Shown here: in pieces, positions 46,357 to 57,089 of the stretch
Layout of the letters: each line of letters opens with the position of its first letter
Position numbering within the stretch: position 1 is the stretch's first letter
NCBI GenBank assembly: GCA_016748015.1
Contig: JAAOMT010000070.1
Location: 312,420 to 376,419 of the forward strand
Length of the DNA: 64,000 bases
Direction: 5' to 3'
DNA from: Geosiphon pyriformis
Lineage: Eukaryota; Glomeromycota; Glomeromycetes; Archaeosporales; Geosiphonaceae
Notes under the pieces: model-generated
Databases searched by the model: none
Seen by the model: only the letters and a program-made list of their open reading frames with translations
Told to the model about the DNA's origin: nothing
Translations under genes and position numbers: made by a program

Positions 46357-47308
46357 CTATTAATTAGCATGAAATTACCCTTATAATTTCTATAATTCAT
46401 TAGTATATTAATATCATTTCAAATTATCATTTATTATTTAATCAATTATCACATATCACGATTTAATTAAAATAATCTAATTAGTATAACAGAAAGTAGG
46501 ATGATCAAATTACACAATACCCTGAACTTTGTAACATTCAAAAATTCGCTGAAATTTACAGAAATTCGCCAAAATTATGAATAGTTCACCCAAATTAATC
46601 AATAGTTCAGTGAAATAACTTGTAGTTCATCAAAATATATCTTTAGTTTGCTGAAATTTGAGCAAAGAGAAAAAGTGCAAGTTCATAGACTAGTACTACA
46701 ACAAGTTGTATAAAAGAAAAGCTTTTCTCTTCTGGAAAATATATCTTACTTTAGATTTATCTCTTAAAACCGTTCCTATACACACAAAGAGAAATAAATA
46801 TCAAATAATTCGAAAAAACCAAATTCTTTAATTATTGTACTTGGAAAAACCCCAAAAACCCAACTAACATTTCGAAATTGATTAGCTACCAATTTCAGTA
46901 AACTGTTAGTAATTCCAGGCCTGGATAGAAAACGTTTTTCTTGATAAAATTCTATTTCTTTTACATTTCTTTTATTTTTTTTTTCTTTTCTTATTACGAT
47001 CATTAGGGTAGCCTACAGATGAGATTCCTGTAGAAGAGTTGACTTTCATAGCAAAGTAATTACACATTTTAGTGAACTTTCAGACAAGCAATTCCTGGAA
47101 AAGAGTTGACGTTTACTACAACATAACTACATAAAGTAACTGGCAAGGAATTGGCCATTTCACTTATAAGCCCAGCAGTTCAAATTATAGGAGATAATTT
47201 GAAGATAAATTCAGTTATTGGAGGTTTAACTACTTCTAGAAAACGTGAATTTGCAACTAACAGACATTTACAACATTTAAGAAAAAAGACCAAAAACCTC
47301 CAGTAACA
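46337..47308 (+). repeat. Family B 3' LTR (972 bp)
   Basis: Starts TGTTACCAG, ends AGTAACA. Near-identical to the 5' LTR but with two rather than three units of the short tandem repeat (46540-46575). TATA box at 46709-46715. Confidence 0.95.
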
Positions 47309-48060
47309 ATGCCCAAGCTGTAAATCTAGTGATAAATAAATCATTTGACTTGGATTCCAAATTGAAACAATTTAGTGACTCAATCAATCAGAAATTGGAA
47401 GGATACTTAGCTAACACCAATCAGGCAATTTATCAGCCTTTACAATGATGCAACAATCAAGGAAACTCTAATTATTCCCAAAATTAACCACATTCATTAT
47501 CATTGACCAATCACCAGTGGCAGTAGAAAATGCGTGTATGCCACTATTGTGGTAAACAAAGACATTTGCAATTTGAATGTCACAAAAAGATAAACAACCT
47601 ATGATCAGTTAATTAGTATCGAAACTCCAATCACTGACTACAAATTCAGAATTATGTTAGTAATCAATCACCAGAACAATACCAACTTTAATTACATTAT
47701 TCTTCAATAATACAGCTGATTTATCAAACCCCAATGACACAGCAATTATACTCACCTCCAGTATATCAGTCTTCAGCATCAATTTATCAACCAACAACAT
47801 CCATAATCTATCAACCACCACAGCCACAAGTACTCTATCAGTTCCAACCAATTTAAATGCCACCTCAAAATCCAGATCCAATGACATGAAGAAACCAAAG
47901 ACCAAGAATGATCCAACAAAACTGGAGATCAGCAATAGTAGTTTATCAACCAATTTTCAGTTTATCTACCTAGCAATCAGGATCATGCCAATAGAGTTCA
48001 GAAACTGGGTATTCTCAAAACCCAAATTTCCAGAACTATTTAAATCTTCTGGTTACCTTA
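47309..48060 (+). pseudogene. Gag 3' portion, copy A2
   Basis: Resumes the A2 gag at ATGCCCAAGCTGTAAATC (A3 reads ACGCCCAAGCTGTAAATT at 52250). Contains a CCHC knuckle remnant, VCHYCGKQRHLQFECHKK, at about 47534-47590, and the Tyr-Gln-Pro-rich tail (47690-47860). Several stops where Gln or Trp codons stand in A3. Confidence 0.82.
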
Positions 48061-48099
48061 GAAGACACCACACCCAACAAACCAGAACCCAACCAAAAA

Positions 48100-48850
48100 C
48101 AACCTCTTATCAACAACATATTGCCAGCAACTATCACCAACAATAACTCATTAGCAGCCATCTTTTTATTCGAATTAAAAATCCAAATAAAGACACCATT
48201 CTTCAGTGGAGCTGCACTTAATGAAAAATCCATCACAGTGATGTATACTAATGCCAAAGTTGATGAACAGACCATTAAATTGATTCTGAATAGTAGATCA
48301 GCAGGCAGCATCATTACATGACAACTCATGGACCAATTAAGTTGCTGAGTTGATCATGCTGTCAATACCAGGATAATAACAGCTAATAAAGTAACCAAAA
48401 CTCCTATCAACAAGATTGATGATTTTCTCTTTGAAGTAAACAGTATTATTACTCCAATTAAAGTTTTGGTAATGGAAGCTATGCAATACCAAGCATTAGT
48501 TAGTAATAACTGGCTAGTCAAAACAAATGCCATGCTCAACTGGAACATACAGGAACTACAGCTTAGCCAGAATAGTCAACACATACAGGTACCTGTCACA
48601 TGTGGTCACTTCAAACCCATCAACATGCCATTGGCATTCCCCATTGAGTTTGACAATGAAGAAAAAAAACCTATCTGGAAAGCATACCAAATCTCCTGGG
48701 CCAATAACAATCACAATGAGCTACCACCAATTCTAGACTGGGAAGAAAAAGACAAAAAAAAAGGGAAAAAAAAAAGAAGACATATCTGAAAAGAACCCAG
48801 ACAACACAGAAACTAGCAGTTGAGAAAGTTCATACTCCACTAATACCAGG
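48100..48850 (+). pseudogene. Protease region, copy A2
   Basis: Open block 48121-48321: VMYTNAKVDEQTIKLIL followed by NSRSAGSIIT, so the catalytic DSG reads NSR. Stops at 48319 and 48346, then VLVMEAMQYQALVSNNWLV (48466-48789) gives the second half of the fold and a lysine-rich linker. Inactive. Confidence 0.8.
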
Positions 48851-49816
48851 CCAAAACCACTTTATATTCCACTCAGGTGCAAAGACTGCAGGAAAAAATT
48901 GTCTTCCATAGGAGCTTGGGTTGCACCAGACAAAGATTACTGGATGTAAACCCACTATTACTACAAGCCATGTTATTAAAAACAGTATGGCTATCCAAAA
49001 CAACAAAACAAGTGGAACAATAAACCATGTCTTGCTTGTGGAGAACAGTTGCTTGATGAAAGAATGTGAAACAACATTCTTGGTCGAAGAGGAATGTGCG
49101 ATGCTTTGTGCCAATACATGATTCTTATAAGTGACTGGATTAGTTGTGACACTCTTATTACTATAGCTTAGCACCAAGCAATAACTCATCTGGATGGTTA
49201 CCCACATGACAAAGATGAAATTTGGTGGATGGTGAATGCCAAAGTCAAAGAAATCATGTTCAATGAAATATTAAGAATCAAAAATAACCCCTTAGAAACA
49301 ATCAACATCATCCTCATCCCAAATCTAGATGCTTTTTTCAACATAAAAACAGGCCCAAAAGAGTTTTATAAACACTATCAGAAATTGGCATCAACAAAAG
49401 AAGAGCAAAAGCAACGTTTAGAAGAAATAAACACAAGACTATGTAATTACTGTCTAATTTTATGTGACTTTTAATATTGTAATAAGTGTAACTTCATTTA
49501 CAATCTACCATCACACATGATCTACACAATCCCAGAAGAAGATGAACCAATTAGCAGCTGTGCATCAAAATTAGAATCAATTTTAATCTTGATTTAAACT
49601 CTAATAATGATGATGATAAAAACAACAGTTCCAGCTCCACCCAATATGACAATAAAAATAACAATAATTCGAACTCTGATACAAACCCCAAAACATATAT
49701 CACACTCTCTAATCTCATCAAGAAGCAAGAGCTAAAATGGTTCAACAATAATAACAAAGATATTATGCCTGAATGCACACATGATACTAATACAGGATTT
49801 GATCTGAGATATCCAG
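48851..49816 (+). pseudogene. Cysteine-rich segment and truncated dUTPase, copy A2
   Basis: LRCKDCRKKLSSIGAW near 48878, a decayed set of cysteine pairs to about 49140, then the MVNAKVKEIMFNEIL block (49229-49474) with LCNYC. It ends in the first dUTPase motif, HDTNTGFDLRYPV at about 49777-49816, which is cut by the A3 LTR. Motifs 2-5 are absent. Confidence 0.82.
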
Positions 49817-50687
49817 TATTACTCATAGAAATATAGGGAATATATATTAGCATAGTTATTAGCCAATCAGAAGTAGACATAGTAAAATATGGAATTCCAG
49901 GATTCTTCTCAGGAATTGCAGGATTCCAGGAATTACAGGATTCTTATAAAGAATCGCAGGATTTTAGAATTCCAGGATTCCTCTCAAAGGAATTGCAGAA
50001 TTCCAGGAATCCCAGGATTTCTGTTGTAAAGAATTGAGAAATTGAGGAATCTCAATTATGTATATATAGCAGTAGGATTAGAAGCTGAAAAGACAGACTT
50101 CTCAGTTTAGATTTCATCTAAACAACTTTCCAAACCACAAATAAATAACTGTTTGTTATCTCAAACCTGCTGCCACTATCAATACTTCATGTTGATAGTA
50201 ATTGATACTTAACTACACTGGAACAATAGCTCTTAATTATTGCTATTGACGGAATACTAACTTGCAAATTGCCTTGGCTTATTTCTTTTCTTTTTTTATT
50301 TTCTTTTCTTTTTTTTATTTCTTGCTTTGATTTTATTGTTGTTTACTAACTCTATTGAGAATTAATGCACAAGGTACTGACATCAGAATAAATGTGACTG
50401 GTAAAAGACCCAGAAATAAGAGTAAAACACTCGATTGATGATAGCTTACCAGAAGAAATACCAGCCATCAAGCTGAGAAAGAAATTGATGAAACTGTGGT
50501 TTTGGGAAGCTATGGATAAAACTATTATCATTGAATCTCTGTCTATTATACAAAAAACTCAACCAAACTCTTCGAATACAAATTCTTCAGACACAAACCT
50601 TCAGATCACTATCAACTGCAACTAGATTGGAGCACCAAGTTATGAGTTTGTTACTTAATCCAACACCAAAAATAGTCACCTGTAACA
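49817..50687 (+). repeat. Family A 5' LTR of copy A3 (871 bp)
   Basis: Begins TATTACTCATAG and ends TGTAACA. Contains GGAATTCC-type motifs at 49890-50040, a TATATATA box at 50061-50068, and a T-rich pyrimidine tract near 50281-50330. Preceded by ATCCAG in the A2 dUTPase. Confidence 0.94.
50061..50068 (+). promoter_or_regulatory. TATA box of A3 5' LTR
   Basis: TATATATA in the context TTATGTATATATAGCAG; conserved in every family-A LTR here. Confidence 0.6.
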
Positions 50688-50689
50688 TT

Positions 50690-50732
50690 TGGTGCTTACT
50701 GTAAGGTATAATCTTACAGAAAACCAGCACCA
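50690..50732 (+). promoter_or_regulatory. Primer-binding region with long hairpin, copy A3
   Basis: Two bases after the LTR: TGGTGCTTACTGTAAG, loop GTATAAT, CTTACAG, AAAACC, AGCACC. CTGTAAG pairs perfectly with CTTACAG, and GGTGCT with AGCACC, so the presumed primer-binding site is buried in a stem. Confidence 0.6.
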
Positions 50733-50746
50733 ACACAAATTTAAAA

Positions 50747-52820
50747 GTGGCAGAATCAGAAAACATAGAAGCAAACCATCTAAGATTTGCGAAATCTTTA
50801 TTTTAACACTACTGTCAACATTTGGGATTAAATCACAACCACATATCAGTGGAATTAGCTTTCAATTTCTATGTCAATGAAAAAATTGTCTATCTGTTAG
50901 AAACACCAGTAAATATTGAATCAGCAAGAGAAGCCTTTTATAGTGAATTAATTCAAAATACCAATCTGCCAACAAATCACAATTTTGCCTCTATTATCAC
51001 GGAAATCAACAAAGAAATTGAACACCATACACAGCAAAGATACTCCATTACTTATGCAAGCAAAGGCAAAAGAAAACTGCAAACACCAGCAATAACACCC
51101 AAAAGAATACAACCACCTACTTGGAAGAAAACAAGAGTTGAGTCCTCAACTAATCCATCATACCACTATACATCTGGAAGCACAATTAATATTACATCTA
51201 CTGGCACGGCCACATCAAACACGACATTAACATTTGGACAATTCTTATTCCAAAGTAAACAGAGGAAAGCAGAGTTATTAGAACCATACAGTACATATTT
51301 TGAAGGATTTAACTTGTGATTATCAACGCCATCAGGACTCCAATTATCACTGTCTCCTCCAGATTTCAGAATTTCTGATTCATAGAAAGTAATGGAATTA
51401 GAAGAAAAGGAAGATAAAGAAGCTGAAGATCAAGAATTCACTTACCAGAACCTGATCACTGAAAACCCAAAATTTGAAACTCCAAATCTTCAAACACAGC
51501 AAAATCTAAACCCAAAAAATCCTGAAATCGAAACTCCGAATATTTAGACACCACCAATTCAGGATAATCGAAACCCTAATTTAATTAATTAACCAAATTT
51601 ATCTCTGATAATCGTCATCGATCAATTACCAATTAATCCAATAGCCAAACCCATACAACTGCCACTTCAACTACCACCCCAACAACCTGTGCAACAACAA
51701 CCACTTCAACTACCACCACAACAATCCAACTTAAATCCAATGGCCTATGCACTAATTGCAAAACTTGACAATTTTACCAGCAAAGAGGATGACATTCAAA
51801 TATGGCTTAACGACGTTGAAAAAGCCATAGTGGCCAACAGATAGAATGACAGTAGAGCTTTTCAAGCAATTGCCTATTTTTTCAAAGATACTGCCAACTC
51901 ATGGTATCAAAGCTTAGCTGCCAAACCACAAACCTTCAATGAGTTCAAAACAGAATTCTTGAGATACTTTAGTAATAACAATAGTATCAATCACTTGACC
52001 AATACATTCACCACCATCAAACAAGGTGACACAGAAGCAATCACCACTTACTTGAGATGCTTCCATAGAAATCTGCACCAAATTCAGGCAATCCAAGCTG
52101 ATTACTTTACAGTGCCACAGATCTTAAACCAGTTCATTAGAAGATTGTGCAGTAGCATCTTTCAGCAAATACGTTCAATGCATCCAGTTGACCTCCTAAC
52201 TACTATCACTCATGCCAGAGATTTTGAAGCAGCCGAGCTAGAAGCCAACCACGCCCAAGCTGTAAATTTAGTAATGAATAAATCATCTGACTTGGATTCT
52301 AAACTGAAACAATTCAGTAATACAATCAATCAGAAACTAGAGGGATACTTAGCAGACAATTATGCAATTTATCAACCACCCCAATGATGTAATAATTCAG
52401 GAAATGCAAATCATTTCCCAAATCAATTGTGTCCATTATCCTCCACCAATCAGTCATGGCAGCCAGAAACACACGTTTGCCACAACTGTGGTAAACAAGG
52501 TCACATTAAAGCCGACTGTCAATTTTATAGCAACAATTCACGATCAGGAAATCAATATCAAAACCCCGATTGTAGATTTCAAACTCAAAATCACTACCCA
52601 AATCAAGACCAATATCAAACCACTTACCTGCCAATGACACAGCAACCAATCTATCAACTACCAGTATATCAACCTCCAATTTATTAACTGCAGCCACCAG
52701 TAATTTATCAGCCACAGCCCCAATTAATTTATCAGCCCCAACAACCAATTCAAACACTACTCTAAAACCCCACTCAAATGATATCAGGAAACCCAAGACC
52801 TAGAATCACTCAAAACTAAA
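50747..52820 (+). pseudogene. Gag, copy A3
   Basis: Opens at GTG 50747 (VAESENIEANHLRFAKSLF), with no upstream in-frame ATG after the stop at 50702. Stop at 50804 replaces a Gln codon present in A1. Regions: N-terminal domain to 51319, Pro/Gln linker, capsid-like core (51730-52290, including TYLRCFHRNLHQIQAIQADY), CCHC knuckle VCHNCGKQGHIKADC at 52467-52511 (intact), and the YQLPVYQPP repeat tail. TGG is TAG at 51842. Same frame as pol. Confidence 0.87.
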
Positions 52821-52989
52821 GATCGGTGATAGTTGTTCATCAACTGATCCCCAGCTTTTTTCACCAACCATCAGGCTCTCGACAGTGGAATCTGGGTATT
52901 AGTTCTACTCAAAATTTGAATTTCCAGAACTATTTAAGTCTCCTGGTTACCCCAGAAGATGCCACTACCAACAACTCGGAATCCAACCC

Positions 52990-53520
52990 ATTCTAAACAA
53001 CACTCACCAACAATATTCTACCAGCAATGGTCACCGAAAATGAATCTCTCGCAGCCATCTTTCCTTTCAAATTAGAGGAAACCATCAACTCATCTTTGTT
53101 CAATGAAGCAGCACTTGAGGAGAAACTCATTACCATGATGTACACTGATGTGAAAGTTGATAATTACTTCATCAAACTGATCTTAGATAGTAGATCAGCT
53201 GATAGTATCATTACAAGACAACTCATGGATCAATTAAGTCACTGAGTTGATTGCGCTGTCAGCACCAGAATTATTACAGCCAATAAAATGACAAAAACAC
53301 CCATTAAAGAGATTGATAATTTCCCCATAGAAGTGAATGGCATCATAATACCAATCAAAGTACTCATCATAGAAGCCACTCAATACCAAGCACTCATTGG
53401 GAATGACTGGCTATCCAAAACCAACGTGACATTAGATTGGAACACCCAAAAGCTTCAGCTTAGCCAGAATGGTCAACACACACGAATACCAACCATGTGT
53501 AGCCATTTCAAGCCCATTAC
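52990..53520 (+). pseudogene. Protease region, copy A3
   Basis: MMYTDVKVDNYFIKLIL followed by DSRSADS: the catalytic Asp is kept but the Gly of DSG is Arg. Then a TGA at 53243 and the second half of the fold (VLIIEATQYQALIGNDWL). In frame with gag. Followed by a Lys-rich linker (53650-53700). Confidence 0.84.
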
Positions 53521-53859
53521 CACACCATCAACACCACTTATCAAATTCGAGGAAGAAAAAGTGAAACCCATCTGGGAAGCATACCAAGTCTTGTGGGCCA
53601 ACGTCGACCACAACAAACTGCTGCCAATACTCGCCTGGGACAACAATGACAACAGAAAAAAAAAACAAAAAAAAAAACCTATCTGGAAAGCCACCATTGA
53701 TGCTTGAACCGACAACAACCAAAGTGAGATGCCACCAATTCTAGATTAGGAAGAAAAGAACAAGGAAAAAGAAAAAAGAAGAGAAGAAAACATATCTGAA
53801 GAAACCACCACTGCAGAAGAAATAACTAGTGGCTGAGAAAAGGAATATTCATGTGAACC

Positions 53860-54520
53860 AATAAAAAAGCCACCATATATACCTCTCAAATACAAGGACT
53901 GTGAGAAGAAACTGTTCTCAATAGAAGCTTGAGTAGTACCAAACAAAGACTATTGGACGCAAACCCATTACTATTGTAAGTCCTACCATAAGGAACAATA
54001 TGGCTACCCAAAAAGACAAGGCAAGTAGAACAATGAACCATGTCTCACTTGCAGCAAACAATTACTCAATGAAGGAATATGAAATGACATTTCTGGTCGA
54101 AGAGAAACGTGCAATGCTTTGTGCCAGTACACAATTCTCATTAGCGACTGGGTAAGTTATGGTATGCTCATCACAGCAGCATAGCACTGAGCTATATCCC
54201 ACCTAGATAGCTATTTACATGACGAGGACAAAATCTGGCAAATGGCCAATGCCAAAATAAAAGGCGCTTCACCCAGTGAAATTCTAGAGATCAAGAATAA
54301 CCTTTCAGAACCAACAAACATTGTTTTGGTTCTCAATTCAGACACTTTTATCAACTTAGAAAACAGCCCAGAAGAATTTTATGAACACTACCAGAATCTA
54401 GCACTCATGAAAGAAGAGCAAGAGCAATGCTTGGAAAAAATCAACATCCAATTATGTGACCACTGTTTGATTCCATGTGACTTCTAATTCTGTAATGAGT
54501 ATAACTTTATCTACAATTCA
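53860..54520 (+). pseudogene. Cysteine-rich pol segment, copy A3
   Basis: In frame after the protease: PLKYKDCEKKLFSIEA, HYYCKSYHKEQYGYPKR, PCLTCSKQLL, ETCNALCQY, then LCDHCLIPCDF and CNEYNF. Several cysteines of the family-B pattern (KCKDC, CYFCKAC) are replaced by Tyr, consistent with TGT-to-TAT transitions. Stops interrupt it. Confidence 0.65.
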
Positions 54521-54739
54521 CCACCACGCATGATCTACATAATCTCCAAAGAGGAAGAACCAATCAGCAGCTGCACATCAGAATTGGAATCACCATTTGA
54601 TTCCAATTCAAACTCTGACAACAATGATAATGAAAACACTGGTTCCAGCTCCATCTAATATGGCAATAATAACAATGACAATTTCTACTTAGATTCAAAC
54701 TCCGATTTAAAATCTGAACAATATATCGCAATTTCTGAC

Positions 54740-55250
54740 CTCACCAGAGAATTGGAACTAAAATGGTTCAGTGATAATAATGAAAGTATCATGCTGGAAC
54801 ATGCACATGATACTGATGCCAGATTTGATCTGAGGTATCCAGGAAAAGATGCCATCAAATTGGAACCACATTTGCACACCTGCATAGATCTTAAAATAGT
54901 CTTGGAAATTTCAGCAATAACAATGATTTAACTAGCTTCGAGAAGTAGTTTAGTGAAAAGAAGAATAAACATCAGAGAAGAAATAATTGATGCAGGATAT
55001 GTAGGAAATATCATTGCTATACTACAAAATGATTCAGAAAAGGCCTATGTTATAGAGCCAAATAAAAGGATAGCACAGGCAATATTTCTACCTTTAGTTA
55101 AAATAGCTCAATTAGTGTTAATAAGAAATAGAGAAGAGTTAGGGATAACAGCAAGAGGGATACAAGGATTTGGATCAACAGATAGAATAGTTGTACCAGT
55201 CAATATGGTGGAGAAAAAAATTATTGGCCAAAGAGAAATTATCTCAACTG
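54740..55250 (+). pseudogene. dUTPase domain, copy A3
   Basis: HDTDARFDLRYPGKD (motif 1 with AGF changed to ARF), SRSSLVKRRINI (motif 2, preceded by a stop near 54928), EEIIDAGYVGNI (motif 3, catalytic Asp and Tyr kept, GG changed to EE), RIAQAIFLP (motif 4), RGIQGFGSTDR (motif 5). Located between the cysteine-rich segment and the RT in the gag-pol frame. Gly-to-Glu and Gly-to-Arg changes fit G-to-A transitions. Confidence 0.88.
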
Positions 55251-56515
55251 GTCAAACAATTTCTATTTCACCATATAGCCAATACATGTTAACAATAGAA
55301 AGGAGAGAGAAAGAGCAAAAACAGATTTTTGAAGCAGAAGCAACCCTTTGTGAATCAGGAAAAATTGGACTTATCAATCTACACATACCAGTCAAGAGCC
55401 ATAACCATATCAAAATTTCCATCTACAACAATACCAGAAATGTTGTAAAGATACTGGAAAGAACCACTCTCAGATATTTAACCACAGAAATTGAAGATCA
55501 AGCACCAAGCAGCATTCCAGATTTTTTACAGCTTTGTGAATATGTGGACATTACATCACAAACCATCTATGAACAAAACGAATGTTATCTGTTACAGCCA
55601 GAACAATTGGAACAGATGAATATGGGAAATTTAGACCCACTTCAACAGATACAACTAAAGATGTTACTCAATAATTTCAATAACATTTTTGCCAGTAAAA
55701 ACAAATTTGGCAGAACTGATATTATCCAGCATCAGATCAAGACTGGAGATGCAATGCCAATTAAACAGCAAGCATACAGGGTACCACCAGCCAGCCATAA
55801 AATCATTCATTAAGAGATCAACTGAATGCTTGACAATAGGTTAATTCAGCCATCAATGAGCCCATGGTTGTGACCAGTAGTACTTGTCTATAAGAAGAAT
55901 AGAAAAATCCGATTTTGTGTAGATTACAGGAAATTCAATAGTGTAACTCGTGGAGACAGCTATTCAACTCTATGAATACAAGAACTATTTGACGCTTTTG
56001 GTGGAAACAAATGGTTCTTAACATTAGATTTGAATAGTGGTTACTGGCAAGTAGCCATAGATCCAGCCAACAAAGAGAAAACGGCATTTATCACAAGAGA
56101 GGGAAACTTTAAGTTTGAAGTTATGTCATTCTGCTTAACCAACATTTTAACTATATTCCAATGGCTAATGGAAATTGTGTACACTAGCTTATTATGGAAA
56201 TCAGTAGTTGTATACTTAGATGACATCAATGTGTTCTCAAAAACATTTAATGATCATTTACATCATCTCCAACAAGTGTTCGAAAGATTACAACAAGCAA
56301 GATTAAAATTGAATGCAACAAAGTGTTTTTTCGGCAAAACAGAACTAAAATTCTTGGAACACATAGTTAGCAAAGACAGCATAAAAACAGATCCAGAGAA
56401 AATAGAGATAGTAAAGAACTTTTCAATACCAACCAACATAACCAAGCTGAAATCATTCTTGGGATTCACAAGCTATTATAGACACTTCATAAAAAACTTT
56501 TCAAAGATAGCATAA
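54953..56515 (+). pseudogene. dUTPase end, linker and reverse transcriptase, copy A3
   Basis: Same frame throughout. Linker to about 55620, then FGRTDIIQHQIKTGDAMPI, stops near 55811-55980, KIRFCVDYRKFNSV, LNSGYWQVAIDPANKEKT, VMSFCLTNILTIFQW (MPFGLTNAPATFQ decayed), VVVYLDDINVFSK with intact YLDD at about 56218, FLEHIVSKDSI, and SFLGFTSYYRHFIKNF. Several stops in the fingers region. Confidence 0.87.
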
Positions 56516-57030
56516 CTATTCAATGATCTTCAAACCAAAAATGCAAAATATGAATGAACTGAAACCCAGCAAAAAGCTTTTAACATCTTAAGAAGAAAGC
56601 TTATTCAAGCTCTGGTATTGATCTATCCAGATCATAGTAAACCATTCATCATTATCACCAATACATCAGGCCAAGTATTGGGAGCAGTACTATCTCAGAA
56701 AGGACCAAATAGAAGAAAACATCCAGTTACATATGCCAGCTGAGGTTTAACACCAACTGAAAAGAACTATGGAACACCAGAATTAGAACATTTAGCAATC
56801 TATTGGGCAGTTATGAAATGGAAAAAATACTTGAGCCAAAAGTTTGAGGTATACACAGATCACAAAGGATTAATATCACTCTAAAAACAAGAATTTGGAG
56901 ACAAAAGACAGTCAAGATAGAAAATGGCACTTTTGCCACATACATTATAAAAAGAGAAAAAACAATGGAAATGTTGATGGTTTGTTGCAAATGGGACAAA
57001 TCTAAGAACATTTCAACCCAAAAATATAAC
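56516..57030 (+). pseudogene. RNase H, copy A3
   Basis: FIIITNTSGQVLGAVLSQ (TDTS with Asp to Asn), TPELEHLAIYWAVMKWKKYL, FEVYTDHKGLISL. A stop near 56743, and a frame slip near 56940 where A1 reads HTYTIHYKKGKDN. Equivalent domain in A1 keeps the first Asp. Confidence 0.82.
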
Positions 57031-57089
57031 AAAACCAAAACAATACTCACGAAAATATAACAAAACATGAACACACAAAAATATCAACA

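Larger units (their letters stand above)
37403..47308 (+). mobile_element. Ty3/gypsy family B element with both LTRs (9906 bp)
   Basis: LTRs 37403-38396 and 46337-47308, primer-binding region, gag, protease, cysteine-rich segment, dUTPase, RT, RNase H, integrase, extra ORF, polypurine tract. Flanked by ACGC (37399-37402) and ATGC (47309-47312), a 4-bp target duplication with one C-to-T change. It is inserted within A2 gag; removing it restores the A2 gag sequence. Gag through RNase H stays in one frame from about 38520 to 44061, with about a dozen stops and no net indel. It is the best-preserved element in the window. Confidence 0.95.
35025..49816 (+). mobile_element. Ty3/gypsy family A copy A2, interrupted by a family B element, 3' truncated
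   Basis: 5' LTR 35025-35851, gag to 37398, family-B insertion (37403-47308), rest of gag, protease, cysteine-rich segment and the start of dUTPase up to 49816. There the A3 5' LTR abuts it after ATCCAG. RT, RNase H, integrase and the 3' LTR are missing. Colinear with A3 throughout. Inserted into family C integrase sequence on its left. Confidence 0.9.
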
